Below the pieces are notes generated by a model that was not told the DNA's origin, made no database searches, and was given only the letters and a program-made list of their open reading frames with translations. A program made the translations under genes and the position numbers. Shown piece after piece: positions 24,701 through 35,249 of a DNA stretch of 64,000 bases (positions are counted from its first letter, which is position 1; the number at the start of each line of letters is the position of its first letter). This DNA is from Euptelea pleiosperma (Eukaryota; Streptophyta; Magnoliopsida; Ranunculales; Eupteleaceae), in assembly GCA_035048495.1 (NCBI GenBank), contig CM068552.1, forward strand, positions 14,628,501 to 14,692,500, read 5' to 3'.

Positions 24701-27700
24701 TCTAAACAACTAGAACTCCAAAACAAATCTAGAAATAAACAAGTAATGCTATAGTAATTCGAACTCTCCTACTATCATCTAGAACCTCCTAGACCTATCT
24801 AAGAATAGTAAAAACGATGATTTACTATAAATAGTATGTTAGATATTATGTTATGTTTCTTAGTTGGATCTGTGTATGAGACGTATGGGGGTATTATTGT
24901 CATTACATGTTCTTTAAGTCATTATACTAAAAATAGGAGAACGCGTCTAGGCCAGTATGCTTAAGACCAAGGTAATTAAGGGTGCTAGGCGCTGTTAAGG
25001 CACTAGAACCCCTTCGCAAGGCAAGGCATTCTCCTAACTAAAGCAAGGCGCAATATTAAAAATTATAAAAAGAAATATTAAAAAAAATTAAGAAAAATAA
25101 CATCATAAAAAATAAAACAGGTAATCATTAGGCCATAAAACATAAAAGATAACAAATGTCCAAAATCTCAAGTAACCCAAAAGTGGTTCTAGTTAACATT
25201 GTCATTATCTAAATATAAAACAAGTAATCAAAAAGCCATAACAAATGTCCAAAATCTCAAATAGCCCACAATTAGTTCTAATTAACATTGTCATCATCTA
25301 GAATATAATCATTAGCTTCATCCCCATCATCGTCGGTTGTGTTAGCCTCCTCATTACATGTAAAAAAAGAAACAATGGCAAGTAACAACGAACAAATTAA
25401 TATAACAGGACAAAGTACAAATTTTTTACAAAAAAACATGTATTTTAATGAGGGGCGCGCCTCGCCTTGACCCTTCTAAGGCGTTTTAGGTGCGCCTTGC
25501 GCCTCAGGCACGCACCTCAATGCACCTTGACTACAGAGCTTAAGACGTCAACTCCTCTCTTCTCCAATTCTTCTCTCTCCTGCTTCTATATGAAACCCTA
25601 AATATCTAACATATTAAAAAACGAGAATTTACTATAAATAGTAAAAACGAGAATTTACTATAAATAGTAAAAATGAGATTTACTATAACTAGTAAATCAG
25701 ATTAAGCCTCTTTCACAATTGAAAGTCTACTTGTAGCACTTTTCTTCTTCCTCCAGTTGTAAGCCGACCTCTTTTGTTTAGGGGTTTGATTTAGTGTAAC
25801 GCGAGTACATCGTAGCTTGTATTCTCTCGCATCACTATTGTTCATCAGTCTAGCCTTTTAGGAGCCTCACCATTGTAGTCTCTATTCAGTCAGATACATT
25901 GTGCACTTTACAACATAAAGGAATCCACCCGCAAGATGTTGCCTGAGCCAAGACACCCCAATCACTTTCCTACAGTAGTTGCACCTCAACGTTTGCTTCT
26001 CCTTAATGACTGGCACCCAGTGTTGCTAACTGATATCTTCCTTCCTATATGTATATCAATATCTGAAAAATCTATTTCTTTGAAAGATAATCAGCCAATA
26101 CAAATATAATACCAACTTCCACCATTAGTTACTGAGGTCACACTTCAGTTGGAACCCTTTGTGAAGGATTGATAGGGTGAAGAGGAGTGAAATGACGAAA
26201 CAAAAGCATTCGCTGAAACCCTGAACCAACAAATACTTATGGACATAATAAGATCTTCCCACTCAAAGGAGAAGAGTTTGGGTATAACTTGGTTTATTCC
26301 TTTGACCAACTTGACCCATCCGGGTAATGTGGTTAGCTGGCAGTGCTCATACAAAAAAGTAAAAGGAGGACAACTCAGTGACCTGTTTTTGACATGAGCA
26401 AGTCACTTAGCTGCATAACATTCAGAACGACTCAGACAAGTCAAGTTATTTTATCCCTGCCAATACAATTCAATCTGTAATTTGGAAGAGCATCCAAACA
26501 AGATGAGTCAGCTGACTAAGCAGACGTCCTACCTTGTCAAAAATCCAAAGCATTGGCCAAGACAAAAAAGCAGTATATTGATATTGTACTAAGTACTAAC
26601 ATCTACAAATTTGGCAGTACATTTCCCTTAAGATTTTCCAAAAGAAAAATAATTAAAAGATAATCAGCATAAATATTTGTCATTACAAGTAGAAACCCAT
26701 TTGAGCAGTTTAATGAAAAATTGGTAATAATACCCATCATTTTGCAATACAACATAACATGTCTTCCAATCAATATCTGTCTTCACATTTAATGAGCATT
26801 ACACCAATAAACAAATTAGTAGTAATTTGATTCTTTTTTGAGGCCAACAAATACCTTTTCTGAACATCATTTAATTTTTGTGACATGACCTCCTCTCTTT
26901 CCTTAACCTTCTCAGCCTGTTTCAAGCCACATAGCATATTTCAAAACCTTTCTGGAAATGGATGCATAAAAGCGCATCTAAAAGCTCCATAGATACATAA
27001 AATGGGCTCAATAATTTAGACAGAAATCGAGTTTCAAAACCTCCATTAATGCATGATCACGTTCAGCAAATGCAGCTGCAACACAACCTTGAAAAAACTT
27101 AACCTGCTTCTCTGATTCCATATTCTGAAATAACATGATAAAATTCAAACTCACAAAACTATCATGGACAGACTAGTTTGTTGGAGTATGAGGAAAGAAT
27201 CACTTAAAGTAATTAAGTATCCATAAAGAAGAAGAGTAAACATTAATAAAAAGTGAAAACAGCATAATGTAAAAGTTTTAGTTTGACAAAATTTCAACAG
27301 TTTCTTGTGCAATAGCATCTTAAGTATTCTGATGCCACTTTTGTTGTCATTGACTAAAGCAGGTTGATCCTTGACCAAGATGAGATGAACCATGATTACC
27401 ATGGTTAACAAATGCAGTTGTCCACTTACTTTACTGCTTAACGAAAGCTATGTTGCTGCAATTTAACCCAATCTTTGAATGAGCAGAAATCAAAAAAATT
27501 AGTTACCTTTGAGAGCTCCACACTGTGTAAATCTGCCAGCTGGCTCTGAAGTAAGCATACAGAACATGAGATGCCAAAATGAGGGAAAAACTGACATAAT
27601 TGAGCCCTCGTAGTTAGTGAGGGTCTTCCTAACATCTTTCTTCTTTTTTCTTTTCTTTTTTGTCTTTTGCCTTTCTGTATATTGGTAGTAATACCCTTTT

Positions 27701-30700
27701 CTTGACACACTTTTGTGGGGTCCACATGAAAACGAATTAAGGGCTGATTTTTGGTGAGGACCATCTCCTCACAATGGAGATCATACTCATAAAAAATCAA
27801 CCATTTTGTAAAAATCCTATTAAATATGGACTAAAAATTAACCATGAAATGGGCAGTCCAGAATTCTTCAACTTTTAATCCACTTTTAATAAGGCTGGAA
27901 ATGTTGGAATAAGCTGACCTTTGGTGAGAATGATCTCCATGGTTAAGTGAATATCGTCATCAAAAATCAGCCCTTGACTCATCTCCATGTGGGCCAACAT
28001 AAGCGTGTCAAGATAGGTGTGTCAAAATAATCTGACATATATATCTATATATATGCACACATGCTTTTGTGGGGCCCACGCAAAGATGAGTTAAGGCCAG
28101 GTTTTGGTGAGGAGCTAATATATCAAAGTGTCTTCCACGACTTCGAAAACCATGTACTCCTGACAGAAATCGGAAGGAAATGGAAGACCATTGATGTGCT
28201 GCCTGAACCACCATGACTGTTTGTGGTTTTTCCTTTGTCAATTTACAGTATTTTCTGTCCTGAACTGCAGCAACCACCATCCTCACAAAAAATCAGCTCA
28301 TTCGACAACATTTCTAGCCTTACGAAACATGGTTTACGAGTTGAATAGTTCTGAACAGTCAATTTAACCATTAACTTCCTGTCCACATTTGATAGGGTTA
28401 AAAATTTCAGAATGGACTGATTTTTGTGAGGATGATCACCATTGTGAAGAGATCACCCGCACCAAAAATCAGCCCTTAACTCATCTCCATGTGGGCCCCA
28501 CAAGGGCATCTCGTTAGGCATGTCATTTTAGAAGTGTCAGAATAAAGGGACCATACATTGTGTGCATGGTTGGGATATCTTGACACGCGATTTGGCACAC
28601 TTATGTGGGGCGCACGTGGAGATGAGTGAACGGATGATTTCTATTGAGGATGATCTCCTCATATCCATGTGGGCCCCACATAGGGGTGTCAAAATAACCT
28701 AACTCACACACACACACATTAACAAAGAAATTGAAACCTCACTTTGATATGATAAACTTCTGAAAGTTCCTCTTGAAGATTCAGATTCTCTCTCGTGCAA
28801 GCAGCTAACTTCTTTCTCAAGTTCTCTATCTCCTGCTCCAAGCCAGCTGTCCTAATAGGGCTTTAATTTGACTATAAAGAAATTCTTATTGGTTGTTCAA
28901 GAGAAATCACAAAAGGAAAAAAATGAAATAACAAATTAATCATAAACCTTTGAAAATGCATTCGAGTAGCCACAACAAGGTAGCTAGGGCCAGCTTGCTG
29001 CAGGCATAATTGCTCAATATCTTTACGCAGTTCGTCACGCTCTGCAAAACGGAATGGTTAACAACAAACAGATATGATACATTTAGAAAACTATAAATTA
29101 AATCACATATACTTAGGAAACACCACTTGTACATGTGTTATTTGCATTTTAGGAAATCAAAAGTTAAATTTCAAATACTGACCAGCTCAACGAAGAAAGG
29201 TTTCCGACCCACATATTGTGTCAAGTCAGCAGCCAGTGTAAAACTGGCGACAAATCTTTTCACATGAATTCCGGTTCATTGTTTCTAGCTCATACTAGGG
29301 CATTCGCTCGAAGTGAGGAACATGAAAATGTGGTTTATTCTTATATACATTCATGGAAACACAATTCACCCACAGGCCACAGGTCATGTGTCTTTTATTA
29401 TGTGTGGTATCAAACCATTCAAGATAATAATAATATCCCTTAATTACAACCCTTATTTACAAGGTGTTAATATAACATATGTGTATTTTTGTACTTTTAC
29501 TTTTAATACATCATTAGTATATATACTAATTGTGAGGGTCGACTAATGTAAATTCAAGACACTAGTTCGACTTCCTCTTCTCTCTCTCTATTCTTCTCAT
29601 TTCCCATCTCAAAACCCTAATTTATTTTACATGGTATCACAGCATATGATCCATTAACTAGGGTTTCCACTTTTCTTCTTGGTCTTTCCTTCTCTTCTAT
29701 TTTTCTTTCCTTCTTTGTGATGAGAAATAATAACCTAGAGTCCGGCCGTGAAACCCTAGGTTTTCCTATCTTTTCTTTTCTTTTCTTCTTGTGGTGATTC
29801 ATACCACCTATACTGTGCAAGAGGTCATTCATGCGGATTTGGAGGAATAACCTTGGCCTCTATGTGTGTGTGTATGTCACAGACGAGAAGTTGCGGCATG
29901 GTGTATTTGTCCCCAAGGCAAATCGCAGGTTCCTATAAGTTGGCGTTAACCATTTTCTGAGGTTGTCATGATGCGCTTCTCGAGGTTGTCCTAACAAGTC
30001 TCCCGAGGGCTTATTATGACATGTATCCTAAGGCTGGTGTGACACATTCCTCAAGGCCTATCGTGAGTGAATCATGGGGAGAAAACCTAGTGGCTTGTGA
30101 TGAAATCAAAACTTAGTTTGTTGTCTCCTCAGATGACTTCCATTAAACTCAATGAGAATAATTATGTACCTTAGTCTAAATCTGTACAGGTTTTCCTTAC
30201 AGCTAGAGGGAAACTCAGTTATTTGACTACAGAACAACCTCCGAGGGAGGCCAATAATTCTGAAGAGTGAACTCGAGAAAATGTTCAGATCATGACCTAG
30301 TTATAGAACATTATAGATCAACAAATACGTGTAAATGTGATATTTTTGAGCACAACAAAAGAAATATGCAAGACAGTTCGGGATATATATTTTGGTGAGA
30401 AAAATTTTACACGAGTGTATCAACTGTTTGAGGAATTGTTTACTCTGCCGTAAGGTGATAAAAGTCTTGATGAATATTATGCATGCATGCGGAGAAGGAT
30501 TGATGAGTTGAACGTATATTAACCTATTACTACTAATCCAGATATCAAACGAAAGGCAACGAGAGGAGTATCGAGATACGAAGTTTCTAACCTAAAGGCT
30601 GAATTTAAACATATGCAAGGTCAAATCCTAAGTAGCAAATAACTCCCATCATTGACAGAAGTTTACTCTTGCCTTCAACAAGTCACCCTATCTGCCACTA

Positions 30701-33700
30701 GTGCCACAGCAACTAATAATTATGTCGTTGCAGCTTCGGATAATTTTATTATCTCGAGAAGATGCACCTTTACCAATCATGATGGTCTGATAGGTGGTAG
30801 AGATCGTGGAACTGATAGAGACTCAAGGGTGAGCTGCAATAAATAACGAGGTACTCGTAACTTGTAAGTGTACTCGTTGTGGTCGTGATGGTCACACCTC
30901 CAATACATGCTGAAATCTTCATGGGAAACTAGCATGAGCCAATCAAGCTTCTGTTGTAAGTGTTGAGGCTAATCCTTCGGACTATATAGTCCTTCCATTG
31001 CCAGCCATGCCATCTACTATTTCTATTTCCCGGAAGGAATGTGACAAGTTGATGAAAACCTAACACCGTTGCTTCCTCCACCTCTACTGTCACTTACGTT
31101 CAGTCAGGTGCGTCTTGTGTTGTTTCTACTAGTTCTCCATAAATTATTGATTTTGGTGTATTAGATCATATGACTGGCACCCCAGGTGTGTTTTCTTCCA
31201 TCGGTCCATCTAACACCACTCAATGTGTTACTCTTGGTGATGGCACTATATCTAAAGTGTCCGACATTGGTACTGCACACCATCATTCCTCTCTTTCATT
31301 ATCTTGTCTTTTACGTACCTAAATTTCCTTTTAACTTATTGTCTATTGGTAAACTCACCAACTCTCTTAATTGTTTCGTTACCTTTCATCCTTCCTTTTG
31401 TGTTTTATAGGATCAATAGACGAAGGAGAGGACTGGTAGAAGGCATGAAGACAGTGACCTTTACTATATTAATTATGGTGGTGATCCTCAAAATTCTGCT
31501 CTTCAGACCACACTTTCTCCTCACCAGTGGCACTGTCGCCTCAGTCATTTGTCGCTACTAGTTTGAAGATTTTAGTTCCTACTTTAAGTCAATTACCATC
31601 TTTGGATTGTAAGTCATGTCGACTTAACAAGCATCATCACGTCTCTTTTCCATTTAGGCTTGATAGTCGTGTCTAGTCCTTTTTCAGTAGTTCATTCTGA
31701 TGTTTGGGGCCCGACCAGGATACCTTCATACATTGGTTTTAAGTACTTTATTAATTTTGTGAATGACTACTCCCAAATGACATGGATTTACTTATTCAGA
31801 CTTCAGAGATAGATTTGAGTTTTTCTTTATTTTTAAATTGTTCTATATAGAAGTACAAACTCAATTTGGTATCTCTATCCGTGTTCTTCATTCTGATAAT
31901 GCCAAAGAATATACTTTTACACTGTTTCAAGATTATTTTGGCTCTCATGGTATGTTACATTAAACCTCGTGTTGGTACACCTCAACAAAATGAGGTGACC
32001 AAAATAAAACATGTATTAGAAGTTGCATGTTTCTTGCTTTTTCAGATGAAAGTACCCAAAATATATTGAAGTGATGTTGTCATCATAACCTGTTATACCA
32101 TTAACTAGATGCCTTCGTCACTTCTCAATAGTAAGGCTCCATTCTTAATTTTGGTTCTAGATACTTCTCTGTTCTTCTTCCCCCTCGTATTCTTTGTTGT
32201 GTGTGTTTTGTTCGTCATTTAAGTCCAAGGGGGATAAACTTGATCCTCGTTCAATCAAGTGTGTCTTTTTGGGATCTCTCATACCCGAAAAGGATATCGG
32301 TGTTACAATCCCATTCGCCAACAATTTGTGTGTTGATGTCACCTTTTTTTAAGTGTGTTCCTCTCTTTTCATATGAAAACCATCATGTGGATGATGAAGT
32401 GTTCTCTATTCTTCTTCCTCTAATTGGTTCTATATTCTTGATACATATGCCTCTACACCTCCTACTTCTGGTTCTACTCGTTCTAATACTGATTTGCAGG
32501 TCTATGTTCGACAACACCCTCCCACACATCCATCATTTGTTGCCTCTGAACTGTCGATTGTTCCTTTGCCTCCATCTTCTTCCATGAATGCAGATTCGTC
32601 TCCCCTGCTAGTTCTTCCCATTGCCCTTCGTAAAGGTAAACGTGTGTGCAGTTCACACCTTATTTCTCATTTAATTTCTCTTACTTGTTTGTCTCCTTTT
32701 CGTTCATTTGTCACATATATTTCCTCTATGTCAGTTCCTACAAATCTTCAGGATGCTATGTCATATTCTAGTTGAAAGAAAGCAATGTAGGATGTAATGG
32801 ACGCTCTTCATCACAACGGTACTTAGGACCTTACCTCTCTGTACTTAGGACCTCATAAATCAATCCCATACCAAAGGTCTACACAGACCTTAGACCACCA
32901 TTATCTTAGAAGAGAGGTATAATAGCATAACTACTTTCTCTCACATCAAATAACTAACCTCAAAAATTATGTGGAAGCACTAGAATCCCCTATAAAGGGG
33001 TGTGGTTGCCCTAAAACCACAAATCAACAGGTTTGGCTTCCCTAAGACCACAAACCAGCAAGTGCGGCAGCCTTAGATCCACAAAACAACAGGTGCGATG
33101 GATAGTATCCCTAATGAACTATAACCCCGATCTAATGCTTTAATACCATGTTACAAATCTAGGGCTTTTTTATTTGAAAAGAAGAAGAAGAGAATAGAAG
33201 AAGAAATGAGAGGAGAAGAGCAAAGTAGTGTATTTTCTACACGACCTCCACTAGCCTTTTTATTAATGTGATAACTTTCGGAAATTACAATAAACCACCT
33301 AGATAATAACAAAATTACAGAGACACCCCTAACTACATAAAATAGTAAAGAAATCATATTCCAACAATTTAAGCACATTTTAATTTAATGTATGATGTAT
33401 CGATCTGTATCTTTGTGTATAATGTATGGTGATTATGCAAGCAGAACATACCATGTTGTACTATCTCATATGATACATCTCACCAACTTACCAATGCAAT
33501 GAACGATACCGATATTTAAAACCATAGTTGCAACTTCCAAACATAAAACTCATTAGCCACCAAGATGGCATCGCTAGCATTTCTACGAGCATGCTTGTAC
33601 ACAAAATTAGTACCTACAATAATATCTAGAATATGATCTTCAATATTTGCTACTCACTCCCTATGTCATTTCTCTGAAGCCCAAACAATGACATTTGAAA

Positions 33701-34417
33701 TTTTTTCTTCAAAATCTAGATGCCTTGGAGATGAATCTCAAAACGTTTTCAAGCCTTCAAACAAAATCCCGAGTCCAATAGGTAAAGATTGGTCACATAG
33801 AACTCCAAAAGCACATCAACACTTCACCAACCTAGCTAGAATCTATGAAGTAACATCTTCCTCACTCACTCCTCCTTACGGATAATAGAACCAATATTAC
33901 AGAAATTGTCGCTTTGGTGTAAATCATAGATATCGAAATTAACTAACACCACACTTCTATGCATGTCCTTACCAAAGTAAAAGTACATGTTCTCCCAAGT
34001 CCTCACTACGAATAAAGTAAAAGAACAACACTAACACAGGAATGCCATGTTTAACATATTAATATTCTCAGAAGATAAAATGTTCTTCAAAGGGTGGATA
34101 AAAATAGCTGATTGGGTCCTCTCAGACAACTGTTGCATTCTTCTTTGATTCAATTCCACTTATCAGAAAAATTGTAAACAACCTTTCGAACTTTCATCCA
34201 TGTGGAGTTGTTACATGCAACAAGAAGAAAGACAACCCAGCAGATGCATCGATCAAACTAATAGAAAACCCACGTATAAATCATGCCAAGGTCATGAAAG
34301 AAATAAAACCTTGTAGGAGATGGGTATAGTTTTCCAGATAGTAATAGAGTTCATACCACGTTCCAACTGTTGAATACGACCAGTCAAGGAGTCATCATTG
34401 CTTACTCCTCCATCCAT
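3790..34417 (-). CDS. Plant coiled-coil protein, 13 coding exons, 3' end not resolved
   Basis: Minus-strand exons, in order of translation: 34357-34417, 28948-29041, 28743-28851, 27507-27545, 27041-27124, 26855-26916, 17612-17714, 15840-15989, 6513-6581, 6362-6415, 6006-6275, 4041-4124 and 3790-3900. All have GT-AG borders, and they join in one frame for 430 codons. The protein starts [20 protein letters not shown], and almost all of it is Glu/Lys/Leu heptad-like coiled coil. A conserved block, [18 protein letters not shown], lies near residues 37-54. No catalytic motif, signal peptide or membrane segment was seen. I recognise it only as a conserved plant coiled-coil family, so its function is unknown. 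Homologues may continue further: either the last exons lie beyond position 1, or a short exon at 3525-3563 ends the protein after 13 more codons. The largest introns (about 9 kb each) are filled with transposons, yet the exons are intact, which suggests the gene is still functional. Confidence 0.82.
4905..5690 (-). mobile_element. RTE-clade LINE 3' fragment
   Basis: On the minus strand the translation gives the RTE C-terminal region: [13 protein letters not shown], then K.AVRPAM.Y..ECW and [13 protein letters not shown], with stops between. It ends in an (ATG/ACG)n tail at about 4909-4925. It lies in the intron between coding exons 6006-6275 and 4041-4124 of the coiled-coil gene. It lacks the endonuclease and most of the RT. 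Confidence 0.8.
6925..7080 (-). mobile_element. RTE LINE, extreme 3' fragment
   Basis: This matches by eye the 3'-terminal segment at 4915-5070 (shared words such as CAACATGAATCCT and TATTGGCAT/TATGGGGT variants), in the same minus orientation. It is about 150 bases long with no coding capacity. It sits 225 bases before the copia 5' LTR. Confidence 0.55.
7306..7529 (+). repeat. 5' LTR of the copia element
   Basis: It pairs with 12783-12996, with several substitutions and small indels between them, so the insertion is not recent. Near its 3' end it carries a telobox-like AAACCCTAA (7482-7490) and degenerate AACCTAACCT repeats. The last bases before the PBS are CAATT rather than the usual CA. 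Confidence 0.9.
8177..12700 (+). pseudogene. Copia gag-pol polyprotein (broken)
   Basis: The longest intact pieces are gag 8177-8587 and the integrase-RT stretch 10445-11737, which starts partway through the integrase. Gag is cut by TAG at 8585-8587 and again after [10 protein letters not shown]. The zinc knuckle loses its last cysteine to a stop after VRDK. RT ends at a TAG after KDLGFL. An extra segment of roughly 75 bases interrupts the RNase H side at about 11977-12053, after LTRPDIAL. No copy-specific function remains. Confidence 0.85.
12171..12266 (-). mobile_element. Tiny 5'-truncated L1 3' end inserted in copia
   Basis: A T-rich start (poly-A tail on the minus strand) and a minus-strand AGGTCATCTCAACCTC...TTATCAAAA tail resemble the 3' end of the L1 at 21900-21991. 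It is flanked by 13-base direct repeats with one mismatch, AGGCCTACTCTTT (12158-12170) and AGGCCTACTTTTT (12267-12279). Confidence 0.8.
12783..12996 (+). repeat. 3' LTR of the copia element
   Basis: It starts with TGTTAACATATATGT after a purine-rich GACGAGGGG and ends at TTCAATT, directly followed by the CTTAC target duplication. A telobox AAACCCTAAA lies at 12944-12953, followed by AACCTAAC-type repeats. Confidence 0.9.
13002..13920 (-). mobile_element. RTE LINE reverse-transcriptase fragment, split by a foldback element
   Basis: On the minus strand, from high to low coordinates, the translation gives KALGPDG-like, then DEWR..MVPIY (about 13730-13900). A foldback insertion follows (13438-13727), then [33 protein letters not shown] and [13 protein letters not shown] (13060-13436). 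These are RT motifs of plant RTE elements. The copia 3' target duplication directly follows at 13001, so the copia may have landed at or in this copy. Confidence 0.8.
13438..13727. mobile_element. Foldback MITE inserted in the RTE LINE
   Basis: Terminal inverted repeats start GGTTTAAAATTT on each side. The flanks are TGTAGATGGG and TGTAGATAGG (9 of 10 match), and removing the element restores the RTE reading (MVPIY then YKNKGD). The interior repeats variants of AAACATTACGAAACAT. The 9-10 base duplication suits a Mutator-type origin. Confidence 0.65.
14000..15770. other. AT-rich intron sequence
   Basis: AT-rich sequence inside the 9.3 kb intron between coding exons 15840-15989 and 6513-6581. 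Around 14340-14600 it carries a degenerate member of the foldback family seen at 40.8, 55.9 and 60-61 kb (AAATCCAACGACTAGAAAATC). No coding potential was seen. Confidence 0.5.
17715..19120. other. Intron sequence, no feature seen
   Basis: Part of the 9.1 kb intron between coding exons 26855-26916 and 17612-17714. Reading frames are short and without recognisable motifs. Confidence 0.5.
19124..21991 (+). mobile_element. 5'-truncated L1 LINE with poly-A tail
   Basis: It starts inside ORF2 ([14 protein letters not shown] at about 19133). RT follows: [64 protein letters not shown] and the catalytic QFADDTLIF (about 20133-20158). Next is the C-terminal zf-RVT region with [17 protein letters not shown] and [16 protein letters not shown] (about 21370-21520). 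It ends with a TTATC and A-run at 21975-21991. A few stops and frameshifts, a missing endonuclease and an inserted hAT MITE (20904-21023) make it inactive. No clear target duplication was found. Confidence 0.92.
20904..21023. mobile_element. 120-bp hAT-type MITE with 8-bp target duplication
   Basis: Terminal inverted repeats CTATGATACCCGGATA and CTATGTTACCCGGATA match at 15 of 16 bases. The flanks are identical 8-mers CTTATGGT (20896-20903 and 21024-21031). Excising it restores the L1 reading frame around RFWEDLW. The ends and interior (ACCGTGTCAG) resemble the element at 48294-48736. Confidence 0.9.
21992..23201. other. Intron sequence with degenerate repeats
   Basis: Two related patches with GGATCAGATATGGATC-like and GTCGAATCCGGATAC-like words (22080-22210 and 22900-23070) look like old MITE pieces. 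No gene was seen. Confidence 0.35.
23210..24109 (-). mobile_element. 900-bp hAT derivative with GC-rich ends and transposase remnant
   Basis: The ends carry GGCGC-rich inverted repeats (CAAGGTAGTTAAAGGCG and, inverted, CTCTGTAGTCAAGGCG). The target duplication is ACTGAACC (23202-23209 and 24110-24117). On the minus strand (about 23567-23880) a fragment with VIDESNE, a stop, then [20 protein letters not shown] and an acidic tail resembles the C-terminal tail of plant hAT transposases. Inside are two tandem copies of an approximately 105-base unit. It is a sister of 24968-25538. Confidence 0.88.
23567..23880 (-). pseudogene. hAT transposase C-terminal remnant
   Basis: The reading [13 protein letters not shown], then an in-frame TGA, then LLGEMETE and [14 protein letters not shown] resembles the tail of hAT transposases. 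A run of Glu and Asp follows. The catalytic and dimerisation regions are missing. Confidence 0.65.
24968..25538 (-). mobile_element. 571-bp hAT deletion derivative, sister of 23210-24109
   Basis: Same ends (CAAGGTAATTAAGG...GACTACAGAG), with an exact 8-base target duplication CTTAAGAC (24960-24967 and 25539-25546). It shares the internal TAACATTGTCAT and GTTAGCCTCCTC segments with the 900-bp copy. It then jumps to the right end, so most of the transposase tail is deleted. Confidence 0.9.
25616..25690. repeat. Short tandem repeat, about 24-26 bp unit
   Basis: Three adjacent copies of a unit around ACGAGAATTTACTATAAATAG, the third diverged. A related single copy is at about 24812-24835. Confidence 0.75.
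27690..28720. repeat. Cluster of foldback MITEs (TGTGGGGCCCAC / ATGATCTCC family)
   Basis: At least three related foldbacks: about 27695-28012, 28020-28530 and 28555-28700. Arms contain CTTGACAC, TGTGGGGTCCACAT, AGGGCTGATTTTTGGTGAGG and GGAGATCAT in both orientations. The family recurs at 40.4 kb and 57.4-58.1 kb. The cluster lies between coding exons 28743-28851 and 27507-27545. A (CA)n run lies at about 28704-28718. Confidence 0.75.
29465..32840 (+). mobile_element. Ty1/copia retrotransposon, 5' LTR plus broken gag-pol, 3' truncated
   Basis: The 5' LTR is 29465-29631 (TGTTAATATAACATATG ... ATTTTACA), followed by a PBS TGGTATCACAGC. Gag remnants start near 30130. A complete zinc knuckle [14 protein letters not shown] lies at about 30870-30911. 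The protease site reads [10 protein letters not shown], and the integrase [11 protein letters not shown] (about 31690) and HSDNAKEY. Many stops are present. The copy stops near the start of RT (ALHHNGT) at about 32840, where a minus-strand LTR element begins. It lies in the 5.3 kb intron between coding exons 34357-34417 and 28948-29041. Confidence 0.88.
32840..33366 (-). mobile_element. LTR and leader of another copia element, minus strand
   Basis: The LTR is 33149-33366. On the minus strand it begins TGTTGGAATATG and ends TTTGTAACA, followed by a primer-binding-like TGGTATTAAAGC (33137-33148). The leader with repeated TTGTGG..TTAGGG words runs to about 32840, where the other copia begins. 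No coding region is left. Confidence 0.72.
33700..34000 (-). mobile_element. RTE LINE fragment
   Basis: It resembles 5370-5560 in the same orientation: TTGGTCACATAG.ACTCCAAAA, then TACGGATAATAGAACCAATAT. It is a short, stop-rich relic. Confidence 0.55.
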
Positions 34418-34749
34418 GCCTGGAGGAGAAAAAAAATACAATGCACGAATTTTTTAGTCCTCTATGTGCAACTAACTCCAGAGATCGAAAGCTTTCCAAA
34501 TCGAGAATGAACAACAGAACAACTCGAAGAAAAAACTTGCAAACCTTAATAGTCTGATTGGCTTATAACTCATATGAACCTAAAATTGGCTTCGAAACAG
34601 GTACTAAATTGAAGAATAACAAAAGAAAAAAGGGAATTGAAATTTTCCCTCAGTATCAGAAAAATCTCCAGGGGACTAAATTCGAGAATCCGGTTACGGA
34701 AGAAAATTTTGATCTAAAAGAAGGGAATTAAAAGAAGTTCGAAAATCAC

Positions 34750-34913
34750 CTGAGAGAATTCGAAAGCCCTAGTGGAAATGAATTGAGACGGCTAACAGAT
34801 AAATTGGGAAGAGTCATTTTCGTTTTGAGGATCGTTTCTGTTAAAAGCGGGAGCTGGAGAGAAGACGGTAGTATTTATAGGTGAGGAAGCCATCGCGCCA
34901 AGGGTCTCTCTCG
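34750..34913 (-). promoter_or_regulatory. Promoter and 5'UTR exon of the coiled-coil gene
   Basis: Read on the minus strand: an E2F-like TTGGCGCGA (complement of 34893-34901), a TATAAATA box (34872-34879), then a transcribed leader ending at a donor CTCTCAG|GTGATT (exon end 34750). The 5'UTR intron ends at TCCTCCAG (acceptor 34420-34421), two bases before the ATG. The start site should lie about 30 bases downstream of the TATA box. A homologous block stands in front of the TRB gene at 55462-55540. The E2F reading is from consensus only. Confidence 0.65.
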
Positions 34914-35249
34914 CTCTTCACCTACGATTCCTGCGAGAGGTCTAACAACCAGCATGAGGTCTTATTTCATTAGTTTTACGAGAGGACGGCACGTGAACCA
35001 AAGGGGAGTCATTTAAAACTTCGAGGAAGGGGAGAAGGTGAGGTAGCTCTACGCTCACCCACCTCTTTAAGCTGGGCACCCACGCACCCTTACTATACTC
35101 ATACTTCTTCAAAGGAAGCCTCCGCTAGCTAAATGTCCTACCCGAACCTTGCTGCAAGACAAGACTGAGATAGGAGTGGTATCTTAAATCGAGTGACCGA
35201 CGGGGAAGGAGCTCGCTCTCTCTCTCAAACAACATCATTTAAAAAAAAA
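34914..35249. other. Upstream region of the coiled-coil gene
   Basis: Sequence between the core promoter and the first foldback element. It has a CACGTG (G-box core) at about 34990-34995 and a (CT)n-rich patch near 35216-35226. No coding potential. Confidence 0.4.
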
